DNA of 64,000 nucleotides from Symsagittifera roscoffensis (lineage: Eukaryota > Xenacoelomorpha > Acoela > Convolutidae): the NCBI RefSeq assembly GCF_963678635.1, contig NC_087071.1, forward strand, positions 24,128,013 to 24,192,012, written 5' to 3'. The notes beneath the pieces are model-generated. The model searched no databases. It saw nothing but the letters and a program-made list of their open reading frames with translations, and was not told where the DNA came from. Numbering within the stretch: position 1 is the first letter of the stretch; every line of letters starts with the position of its first letter. Both the position numbers and the translations under genes were made by a program. Positions 24,263 to 32,394 of this stretch are shown here, one piece after another.

Positions 24263-24760
24263 CAAGAAATTAGGTCAGATGTGGGAACTTTTGAGACAGA
24301 AATAGCCAAGAAAAACAAAATTTCGGATCTGAAATAGCCAAGAAAAACAGGCCCCGCACACCTCAGCTAAACTTATTGTCGCCAAACAAAATACTAAGAC
24401 CAAAAATGTTTTTCAAGACCTAATTAGTCTGCATGCCAGTTTTGTTAACAATTGGACACAGTGATCAAAATGTTAGTTGTATAAACTGGCAGGTGGGGAA
24501 AAAGAATTAAAAGTCTTCAGGTCTCACCAGCAGAGAGACCACAAGAATGAAGTGTTCTCGATGAAGACTGCAGCTGCACATGCAAAATTGGTCTCATTCT
24601 TGTACTGCTCCCACTCATGACTCATCAAGTTGGAAGTGGCACCAAGGATGGTATTTAGGAAGTCAGAAAACACCACCATGGCCATCACCTACAACACACA
24701 CTCACACACATACACCCACACACAGCTTAATCCTGTTTGACTCGGATAACTTCGAGAACG
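24263..24760. other. No gene recognised; short repeats before the LTR element
   Basis: A 19 bp GAAATAGCCAAGAAAAACA repeat occurs twice (about 24,299 and 24,331). A CA-rich microsatellite lies at about 24,690-24,725. The last four bases (24,757-24,760, AACG) are the left copy of the target-site duplication of the following element. Confidence 0.5.
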
Positions 24761-25168
24761 TGGAACCTGATCTAAACTACATTTTATGATTGGATAAATT
24801 AGATATTTTACCAATGTAAAGTATTTAATATTAACCAATCATGATCCATCTAACTAACAATCCACTTATTTGTAAGTGCTGAAATTACTTGTAATTTCAG
24901 CACCAGAGAGATTTGAATTTAACTTAGAAATTAGTTGGACTCTCCCGAGTACTTCAGCAGCCGCAATAAACCAGTATACCCTAGATCTATTGAGCCTAGC
25001 AGAGACTAGTTAAACAACCTGAGACTAGATAGTATAAGAGTAAGATTAGGATCGGTATTAGACTAAGAAGTTGCACGAATCTATCCGGCCGAAAATAAGA
25101 TAGCGTGACGAGCAGACGGTGTACCCTATCCGAAATTACTCTATGAGTTACACTTCGGTCATAACTCA
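24761..25168 (+). repeat. 5' LTR, 408 bp
   Basis: It starts TGGAACCTGATC and ends CATAACTCA. Against the 3' LTR only one base differs (G at 25,118 versus A at 43,598). It contains AATAAA at 24,965-24,970 and a TATA-like TATAAGAG at 25,033-25,040. The stretch from the TATA motif to TTAGACTAAGAA is nearly identical in the much diverged old LTR at 44,342-44,696, which suggests the core promoter is under constraint. GTAAGT at about 24,872 is a possible splice donor. Confidence 0.97.
25033..25040 (+). promoter_or_regulatory. TATA-like core promoter motif in the 5' LTR
   Basis: TATAAGAG followed by TAAGATTAGG is preserved in the old LTR, where the sequence between is otherwise strongly diverged. 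Its position in the last third of the LTR fits a U3-R boundary shortly downstream. The transcription start is not visible from sequence. Confidence 0.5.
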
Positions 25169-25170
25169 TC

Positions 25171-25190
25171 TGGTGCGACCATAAGTCTCG
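25171..25190 (+). other. Primer-binding-site-like motif of the young element
   Basis: TGGTGCGACCATAAG begins two bases after the LTR end. A TGG start immediately downstream of the 5' LTR is the expected place and form for a tRNA primer-binding site. I could not identify the tRNA. Confidence 0.55.
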
Positions 25191-25255
25191 AACAAGACCT
25201 TAATAGCTTAGAATTAACCAAAAATAGATTAGAATTTAGACAAAACATTTACAAA

Positions 25256-25489
25256 ATGTTATACGACGATAATATAATCGAAATGTCTCTACGACTCAAT
25301 AGATCAGAGCCAATATTCCGAACCATAACAGAACTACCCGGAATTGGAAGAAGACCTCGAACCAGAGACGACATACGACAAAGTAGAAACTTGCCATATA
25401 GTTATATGATAGTTCGGCAAAAGCCAGAACAAACTTTTGTATTTAGAATACTACTAGCAATGAATTTAGATTTTCATTTGCAAACATAA
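25256..25489 (+). CDS. Leader ORF, 77 codons, unknown
   Basis: This short ATG-initiated ORF lies 87 bases downstream of the LTR and nearly 1 kb before Gag. It is rich in Arg (SLRLNRSEPIFRTI, GIGRRPRTRDDIRQSR) with no recognisable domain. It may be a small leader peptide, an upstream ORF that dampens Gag translation, or chance. The old copy does not reach this region inside the window, so conservation cannot be tested here. Confidence 0.3.
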   Translation: MLYDDNIIEMSLRLNRSEPIFRTITELPGIGRRPRTRDDIRQSRNLPYSYMIVRQKPEQTFVFRILLAMNLDFHLQT

Positions 25490-25816
25490 AACCTTGAAGT
25501 CAATCTTCAAAATCATTACAGGCGCTAAACAAAATTATTAATATACAATAACGATTGATAAAAAGATCTCAGATCGTTTTCCTAAATTCTGCAGTACTAT
25601 ACAAAACATGTTTGAAAAATATTTATTGGAAAATCAAAATAAAAATTAGTAGCATGGCAATAAATGGTTAGTAATCATAAATCATCCTGTTGTTCCAGCT
25701 TCATCACCTAAACATAACAGCATTCATAAGCTCACTAATATCATAAAAACACTAAATCTTTTCTTTACACAAATTTAAATCATTTTAAACTTAAATTCAC
25801 TTAAATTTAAAATCAG

Positions 25817-26330
25817 ATCATCAAGGCTTATCCTTGGATCTTAAATCATTTTCTACTTAATTGAATTTCAAACTTGATCATCAAGGCTTATCCTTGGATC
25901 AAAAAGAACAACTTTGTTCTCCCCCACCCACTTAACTAGTGTCTAACGACCTCAAAAGTCGATTCACTATCCAACCCTTTCTAAAAACCCAGGACTAATA
26001 GAAATTTTTGAACAAAACTAATCATTCAAATTAGGATAAACAGTGAAGAACTTCGGTTATTCATCCTTCACTTGACCCCCCCTCTTACCAGACCCAGGAT
26101 AAATCTTAGTCTTAGTAAGTTTAAAATAGTATCTAACGAACTACTCGCGTTCTAATTATACCTGAACCTTGTGGATCGATTTACTATTCTCCAACCCTTG
26201 AACACAATCACTACCCCTAAGTAAGATTAAGTAAGTTAACACCTTAGCTTATACTAGTCACGAGAAAGTAAAAAATCATTCTTCGGAATAGATATACTTT
26301 TCTCTCCAACCCTGAACAAATAGACCCAGG
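25817..26330 (+). other. Repeated hairpin units in the leader
   Basis: GATCATCAAGGCTTATCCTT occurs twice (about 25,816 and 25,878), each continuing GGATC; each can fold as ATCAAGG pairing with CCTTGGAT around a short loop. Further units at about 25,937-25,987, 26,039-26,097, 26,125-26,200 and 26,274-26,320 each combine an imperfect stem (AGTG/CACT, AGTGAAG/CTTCACT, TAGTA/TACTA, AAGTA/TACTT) with CCAACCC or ACCCAGG nearby. This repeated structured RNA upstream of Gag is where packaging and dimerisation signals lie in retroelements (inference). GTAAGT at 26,115 and 26,231 are candidate splice donors. Confidence 0.5.
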
Positions 26331-26417
26331 TTAAGCTAACCAAAAAATCGTAAGGACTAACAGTTTAAGCAAATAGAAATCATTTAACAACCTTTTGCAC
26401 CCGTCATCCTAAACCTT

Positions 26418-26885
26418 ATGTCATTTAAAAACCTAGGAAATAAACAAACAATCGTTTTACACAATTGTGAAATAGATAACAAAAAATACGACCTTGTGAT
26501 CACACCTCATACAAAAACAGTTGGATACATTCGAACAAAACGACAAACACTAAAGAGAAAAATAATAACTAAACAAAGACAAATAACACGAAAAAGATTT
26601 TCAAAAAACCGAAACGCATTTTCAGAATCAGAAACCAACAGTTTAGACGAACTTTATAAACTAAAAGAATCAATAGATAAAAATTGCCGAATTCACGATC
26701 AATTATATTTCTCTGACTCAGAAACAACTTCAACTTCATCAAAAAGAGGAAAAAGAAGAATAAAAAAGCAGTATAAACACAAACCAGTACATTTATACAA
26801 TTGGAATCAACCAATTAGACACATTGATAATTACATATTAACAGTCATCGAACGAAAAATTGAGCTCAACGCACACCCCAGGTGA
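26418..26885 (+). CDS. gag: First Gag ORF: basic 155-residue N-terminal protein
   Basis: ATG-initiated, this encodes a strongly basic, Lys/Arg-rich protein (RTKRQTLKRKIITKQRQITR, SSKRGKRRIKKQYKHK) without a recognised fold. It is probably the matrix-like, RNA-binding start of Gag. It ends CAC CCC AGG TGA. The following long Gag frame is in +1 and opens at 26,842 without an ATG, overlapping this ORF by 44 bases. The CCC (slippery for proline tRNA), AGG (often slow) and TGA string at 26,877-26,885 resembles +1 recoding sites such as the CUU-AGG-C of yeast Ty1. A simple indel in this copy is the alternative. Confidence 0.7.
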   Translation: MSFKNLGNKQTIVLHNCEIDNKKYDLVITPHTKTVGYIRTKRQTLKRKIITKQRQITRKRFSKNRNAFSESETNSLDELYKLKESIDKNCRIHDQLYFSDSETTSTSSKRGKRRIKKQYKHKPVHLYNWNQPIRHIDNYILTVIERKIELNAHPR

Positions 26886-28344
26886 AGAAAGTCCAGATGA
26901 TGATGATATTTTCCCCTTTATAGTAGATGCAACCACTGATAGAGGACAACATATATTATGCAAAAATTTACTATTAAATTTATTTGAACCCGGAATCAGT
27001 CCATGTAAAACAGAGTTCCCAGATGTCAAAATCAAAAGACAAATTATTGATCACTATATAAAAGATATATGTAACCTAACACAACACTACGGAATCTACT
27101 CCATAGAATTCAGCTCACCAAACCAGAATCACAGTAAATATATAATTCAAACAGACGACCTTGATTTAGAATTTTCAAAAGTATTCTCAGAATATATAAA
27201 AAGCATCCAATACCATAACTCACAAAGAGCAAACTCCATATTCACTAATGAAGTTTTTGCAATAATATATAGTTATATCTCGATGTTAGAAAACGAAATC
27301 CCACTCCCAAATGTCTCACCGACAGAAACATCGACACATATAAGAGTACGACATGAAATCACACTACTCTCTAGTTTTCTAAATATCATTAAAGAAAATT
27401 TCACGAAAGATGAAGTTTCACAACATACAAAACACGACTTACAAAAAATTTTGGCATGGTTTATAATAGATTATTTCACACATAATATAGATTTAATTTC
27501 ACATGCAAGAAAAAATTTTAGACCTCAAAATTCAAACGATGATACTGCCATCACAGAACAATCAGACTATGTTTGGGACCCCGAATGGTCTCATCATGCA
27601 TTCATAAATATCCCACAATCAATCTCCAGTCAAGCAATAAGTACAATATCTTATGTAAGAGATTATGTAAAAGTAACACCATTAACCATTGATGCAACAC
27701 CATTAAACTATAATACATTTTTACCCGATATGCAAAATAATAGTTTAAACTCTACAGTCATACACAATGAAAACCTCAATGGAACTAGGAATCTTACTCA
27801 ACAAGATATCCAGACACCATCACACTTCATAAATGAAGAAATAGTACACACAACAACTACACAACAAAGTATTTCACCAATACGTCCAAATTTAACAACA
27901 CCAAGAAATACAAACCCTTCACAAACACAGGTAACCTTACAATCAACCGTTAAGCCTTCGGTTGCCCCAAAATATTCACACATGGATTACCAAACATACA
28001 GACCCATGACAATACAGCCAAAAACACGCAAAACGTTCACTAGAAACAATTTTGCAGATCATAATTATAATTACACACATCCATCAAAAACAAATTATCA
28101 ACCACGAAAAAATTTCAGTAATTATACAAGATCTCGAAACTGGGATAACCCAATGGCACAAACCAATTCAGTAAATTTTCAAACAAATTTACATCCTCCA
28201 CAGGATCGTACTGAAAACTACCCATTTTTTCAACAAAATAAAAATAAAAAACAAACATCTTATCAAATGGATTACTTATCTTCAGATGATGATTTCTTAC
28301 ATCCAGATATATTTGCACCCTATAATCAAGAATATCGTGGATAA
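26842..28344 (+). CDS. gag: Gag, second segment (+1 frame), ends at in-frame TAA
   Basis: It is open from 26,842 with no early ATG (the first in-frame Met is near 27,280), so it must be reached from the upstream ORF by frameshift, or by splicing. It is acidic at the start (EESPDDDDIFPF) and otherwise Asn/Thr/Gln-rich with no catalytic motif, as expected of the N-terminal half of a structural protein. The same frame continues beyond the TAA at 28,342-28,344 without another stop into the capsid-like region. The TAA therefore lies inside Gag and not at a Gag-Pol border, and looks like a nonsense mutation unless it is read through. Confidence 0.7.
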   Translation, partial: QSSNEKLSSTHTPGEESPDDDDIFPFIVDATTDRGQHILCKNLLLNLFEPGISPCKTEFPDVKIKRQIIDHYIKDICNLTQHYGIYSIEFSSPNQNHSKYIIQTDDLDLEFSKVFSEYIKSIQYHNSQRANSIFTNEVFAIIYSYISMLENEIPLPNVSPTETSTHIRVRHEITLLSSFLNIIKENFTKDEVSQHTKHDLQKILAWFIIDYFTHNIDLISHARKNFRPQNSNDDTAITEQSDYVWDPEWSHHAFINIPQSISSQAISTISYVRDYVKVTPLTIDATPLNYNTFLPDMQNNSLNSTVIHNENLNGTRNLTQQDIQTPSHFINEEIVHTTTTQQSISPIRPNLTTPRNTNPSQTQVTLQSTVKPSVAPKYSHMDYQTYRPMTIQPKTRKTFTRNNFADHNYNYTHPSKTNYQPRKNFSNYTRSRNWDNPMAQTNSVNFQTNLHPPQDRTENYPFFQQNKNKKQTSYQMDYLSSDDDFLHPDIFAPYNQEYRG

Positions 28345-30105
28345 GGAATACAGAAACCACATACAAATCATAGAATTTTTTCTCCACAACCAATAGATAC
28401 ACAATCTTTTCAACCAATTCAGCAACAAAACCCAATTAATACACAATCTTTTCAACCAATTCAGCAACAAAACCCAATGATTGCACACTCGTATCAACCA
28501 ACACAAATGCAAAATGAAATACCACTACCATATTATCTTCAACAACACGAAATAACAAGAAATCAACTTTCAAATTTTTCTCAAATGCCAAATGCAGCAG
28601 AATCATTACAAATGACAATGAATCCATACCTTATGGGTGGATCATCAATAACATCAAATAAACCTTTAATGGTATTCACAGGAACAGACCCTGAATATTC
28701 TGTAGAAGACTATTTAAATGCAGTAACAGCAAACTTGATTTTAAATATAGGACCTGAACCAATTAATACGCCACTACATCAAAATTGGATACATCGACGC
28801 ACAGCGTTGATACAAACAACTTTAGATGGCGCAGCCCAAAAATGGTTTTCAGTATTGCCTCTAGAAAAAAAATCAAATTGGAAAAGGTTTACACAAGAAT
28901 TTTCAAAAATGTTTGACTCCGAAAGAAACAAACAACAACAAAGAGTTTTATGTAATGAAATTCGCAGATTACCAAATGTAACTATCAAGCAATTAGCAGT
29001 ACGAATCGAAACACTAGTTCGAAAAGCATATTCATTAAATACACACGACTATAAAAACACAAAGATGACACCACAATTAAGGAAAATAGCAATAAAAAAG
29101 AGAGCATACCATCCTTTTTCAATTCGAGAACCCGATTTAGATTTTCGAAAACTAGTAGACAAACTAGAACAAGCAGAAATCACAATGAAACTCGAAGAAA
29201 CGGAAAATCTGAAATTACAATACGTTAACAGAATTGAAACAACTTCCACAAATATAAACAATATACAGGAATCAGATACAGACCTCGTTGAAAAAATCAC
29301 TGAAATACTCAATATTTACGAAAAACACCCAAACTTTAAAGGCAAACCTTCTTTCAAAAAATGGTGTAATTATTGCCGACGATACGGACATAGTAATTCT
29401 GAATGTAGACAAAAACAGCACGATAATCAAAACAAACCTCAAAAATACAAAGAACCAAATAAATCATTCTATCAATATATGAACAAAGATCAAAATCTAC
29501 CGAACAAAAATGTATACAGCAACAACAGTTCAGGAAAACCACTCCCGAACAATACAAATTATACAAGAAACCAATCACCACATAACTCAAGTTATAGAGG
29601 AAGATCGCCAGAACGAAGAAATACACAAAATTCGTCACAAAATCACTACAATAGACCAAATAGTAGAAATAACTACTCCAGATCTAATTCAAACACAACA
29701 AAATTTGTTTCTAGATCTAATTCCCAATCAAGAAATAGATATTATCCAAACAATTATTCACGAAACTCATCATATAATAGAAATAGAAACTATTCCAATA
29801 ATCGAAATAGAAGCTATTCCAACAACCGAAATCAGTATTATCCAAACAATCGATCAAGAAATAACTCATATAATAGATCAAACGGTAATTATCAAAATAG
29901 ATCGCGAAATAATTCACAAAATCGACATTCAAGTTATAATAATCGTTATAGAAATTATTCCCAATCACCACACCGGAATAATAACCATTATAATAATTCT
30001 AATAATCGCCATAGAAGTAGTACACCTAAACATCAAAGACATATTAATCAAGTACAATCTAACCCAGAAACAACATCAGACCCTCCAGGTATTGATGACA
30101 CAGTA
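28345..30105 (+). CDS. gag: Gag capsid-like and nucleocapsid region
   Basis: This is the same frame as 26,842-28,341. A 42 bp tandem duplication (28,399-28,482) encodes two TQSFQPIQQQNP units. About 28,660-29,200 encodes a retrotransposon capsid-like helical domain (PEYSVEDYLNAV, AAQKWFSVLP, WKRFTQEFSKMF). A zinc knuckle of form CX2CX3GHX4C follows at about 29,371-29,412 (CNYCRRYGHSNSEC). After it comes a stretch of about 200 residues almost wholly of Asn, Arg, Ser and Tyr up to about 30,040, likely disordered and RNA-binding. Gag is fused in frame to protease without a stop, so Gag-Pol would be one polyprotein unless another signal exists. The capsid domain is recognisable in the old copy near 56,800-57,400. 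Confidence 0.85.
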
Positions 30106-32394
30106 ACTGATACGTTACAACTCAATCAAATAAACTGTGGATCATCAGATTCAGAAAGCGACGCAGAAAACACTCTCTCCATCAATATGATAAAAGTCGA
30201 AAATGACTATGAACCTGTTATATATGAACAACCATTTTCATCACACATATATGAAAATCAATCAGAATTTCTTCACAATTATTATACTAAACCCATACAT
30301 TCCACACCAACGACGCAAGAAACTAATGGAATTAACACTACAAATCAACCCACTGAAAATGACAAAACAAAATGCTTGAACACAAATCACATCTATCAAA
30401 ATATACAAAAAGAACAACCCAAAGAAAAAATTTGGACAATACCATTTCTCTTAGAAAGTCCAAGAAACAAAGAATTTCAACCACCAGATCTTGAAATTGA
30501 TTTTTTAATTGATTCAGGAGCAGAATCAAATATAATAAACGTTCCCACATGGAATGAAATAAAAACCTTACACCCAAAGCTAACACCTCTTGAAACCTCT
30601 AGCAAATTAGCAACAGCACAAGGATCAACATTAATAAACTACGGAAAAATCCAATTATTTCTTCTCCCCACAAGAACAATGGAGCAAAACAAAATTTTAA
30701 CCAAACCATTTAAACAAATATTCCATATCACCGATATTAAACATAATATCATTGGAATACCTTTCATATCTAAATATATACCAACAATCAACATCTTGAA
30801 CAGTAAAATATTAATCAAAGATAAATATACGAAAACAAAAGACACATCTCTAACATTTTTTCAAAGATTAAATAAACAACCACCATTCTTTTCAAAATTT
30901 TACCCAATATATAATCAACAAAGAAAACACCTGAAACCACTATCAGGAAACATCTATAGTTTTTCAATCAAACAAGTTCAACAATATGATAAAAAACAAA
31001 ACAAACAAAAATTTTATATGTCAGATTTTGAATTCAAACCTATTCATAAATTTTTCAAAATCACAATCTCATCAATAAAATATTTGAAAAACTCGAATTC
31101 AGATATTATTTCCTTACATGTATACAACAATACACCTTACCAAGTAACATTACCTTTAGGACTTTTAGGCTATTGCGAAACCAACGCTACAATATCACCA
31201 GTACACGAAAAAGCATACCGTGTAAATAATATACTCCAATTACTAGATATTTGCCAATCCACAATCCTTAATGAAGAATTATCTATAAATAATATAATAA
31301 GTAACGAAAACAGAAATACGGATTATTTCACAAAAACCCCATATTTCAAACCTACATTCAACATAAGTAACTACACAGAGGATCAACAGAAATTTTTAAC
31401 AATGTTTAATTTCCAACATTCACAGATAACACAAGACGAATTTGACAAACTAGCCAAACAGCTAATTAAATATTCATCAGTCTATGCAACATCCAAATTT
31501 GATGTTGGCAAAATCAGCTCATCACTACATCTCCCGTTAAAACCAGACGCAGTTTTCAAAAAACAAAGAGCAAGTAAAGTACCAATTCACTTACACGATA
31601 AAGTGAACAGATTACTCGACATTTTAGAACAATACAATATTATATCACCAGTTAATAAAGAAGAACAACCAAAAGGCAACACATTTATCAACCCCGTAAT
31701 CATTCTAGCTAAAGGAGAATCATTGAAAATCGTTCTCGATGCTAGATACCTCAACTCACTCATAGATGAATCAAAGTGTAATTGGCCCATTGAACCAATA
31801 CAAGTTATTTTAACAAAAATAAACGGAAAATACTTTACCACCGCCGATACGAATAGTGCATATAATCAAATGCCATTAGATGAACAATCACGACGCTTAA
31901 CACAATTTGTTAATGGAAACCAACAATATGAATTCAACCGCTTATTCTATGGAATATCCATAGGACCAGCAGCATTTTCAGCTTTCATGAGCAAAATTTT
32001 TAGACCACTAATACTCAAGAAAAACGCAATCACCTATTTAGACGATGTTTTTATGCAATCACAAACAAAAGAAGAAATGTTCAATGTTTTAGAAAAATAT
32101 CACCAAATACTTCAGAACGAAAATCTGAAGGCCGCCCCCGATAAATCACACTTCTTTTTGACAAGAGTTAAATTCTTAGGACATAATATAGAAAGAAAAA
32201 CAATCACTTCATTGAAATCACGCATTGACGCTATTCAAAAACTCCAACCACCAACAAATAAAAAGAAAATCCAAGAATTCCTTGGAATGTTAAACTTTTT
32301 AAGCAAATATGTTTATAAAATGCAATTATATCTACGACCATTCTACAATATACTTAGACAACAAAATAATTTTGAATGGAATACAGAACATTAA
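30106..32394 (+). CDS. pol: Pol: aspartic protease and reverse transcriptase, ends at in-frame TAA
   Basis: It continues the Gag frame. The protease catalytic DSG triad is at 30,511-30,519 in IDFLIDSGAES, with the GIPFISK segment about 80 residues later. RT spans about 31,560-32,330, with IVLDARYLN, ADTNSAYNQMPLDE, NRLFYGISIGPAAF and the catalytic YLDD at 32,035-32,046, followed by KFLGHNIE and FLGMLNFLSKY. The LDARYLN form marks a divergent Ty3/gypsy branch. The TAA at 32,392-32,394 interrupts the RT-RNase H connection. Both old copies carry a glutamine codon (CAA) at that place, so here it is a one-base nonsense change. All RT catalytic residues are present. Confidence 0.93.
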   Translation, partial: TDTLQLNQINCGSSDSESDAENTLSINMIKVENDYEPVIYEQPFSSHIYENQSEFLHNYYTKPIHSTPTTQETNGINTTNQPTENDKTKCLNTNHIYQNIQKEQPKEKIWTIPFLLESPRNKEFQPPDLEIDFLIDSGAESNIINVPTWNEIKTLHPKLTPLETSSKLATAQGSTLINYGKIQLFLLPTRTMEQNKILTKPFKQIFHITDIKHNIIGIPFISKYIPTINILNSKILIKDKYTKTKDTSLTFFQRLNKQPPFFSKFYPIYNQQRKHLKPLSGNIYSFSIKQVQQYDKKQNKQKFYMSDFEFKPIHKFFKITISSIKYLKNSNSDIISLHVYNNTPYQVTLPLGLLGYCETNATISPVHEKAYRVNNILQLLDICQSTILNEELSINNIISNENRNTDYFTKTPYFKPTFNISNYTEDQQKFLTMFNFQHSQITQDEFDKLAKQLIKYSSVYATSKFDVGKISSSLHLPLKPDAVFKKQRASKVPIHLHDKVNRLLDILEQYNIISPVNKEEQPKGNTFINPVIILAKGESLKIVLDARYLNSLIDESKCNWPIEPIQVILTKINGKYFTTADTNSAYNQMPLDEQSRRLTQFVNGNQQYEFNRLFYGISIGPAAFSAFMSKIFRPLILKKNAITYLDDVFMQSQTKEEMFNVLEKYHQILQNENLKAAPDKSHFFLTRVKFLGHNIERKTITSLKSRIDAIQKLQPPTNKKKIQEFLGMLNFLSKYVYKMQLYLRPFYNILRQQNNFEWNTEH

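Noticed and set aside
28342-28344. TAA as a Gag-Pol readthrough signal of the MLV type
   Set aside because: The stop lies upstream of the capsid-like domain and zinc knuckle, so it is inside Gag and not at the Gag-Pol border.
29510-30106. 198-codon ORF overlapping the Asn/Arg/Ser tract
   Set aside because: It is the shifted frame of the low-complexity Gag region (Ile/Thr-rich shadow of N/R/S codons); the main frame carries the knuckle and protease.
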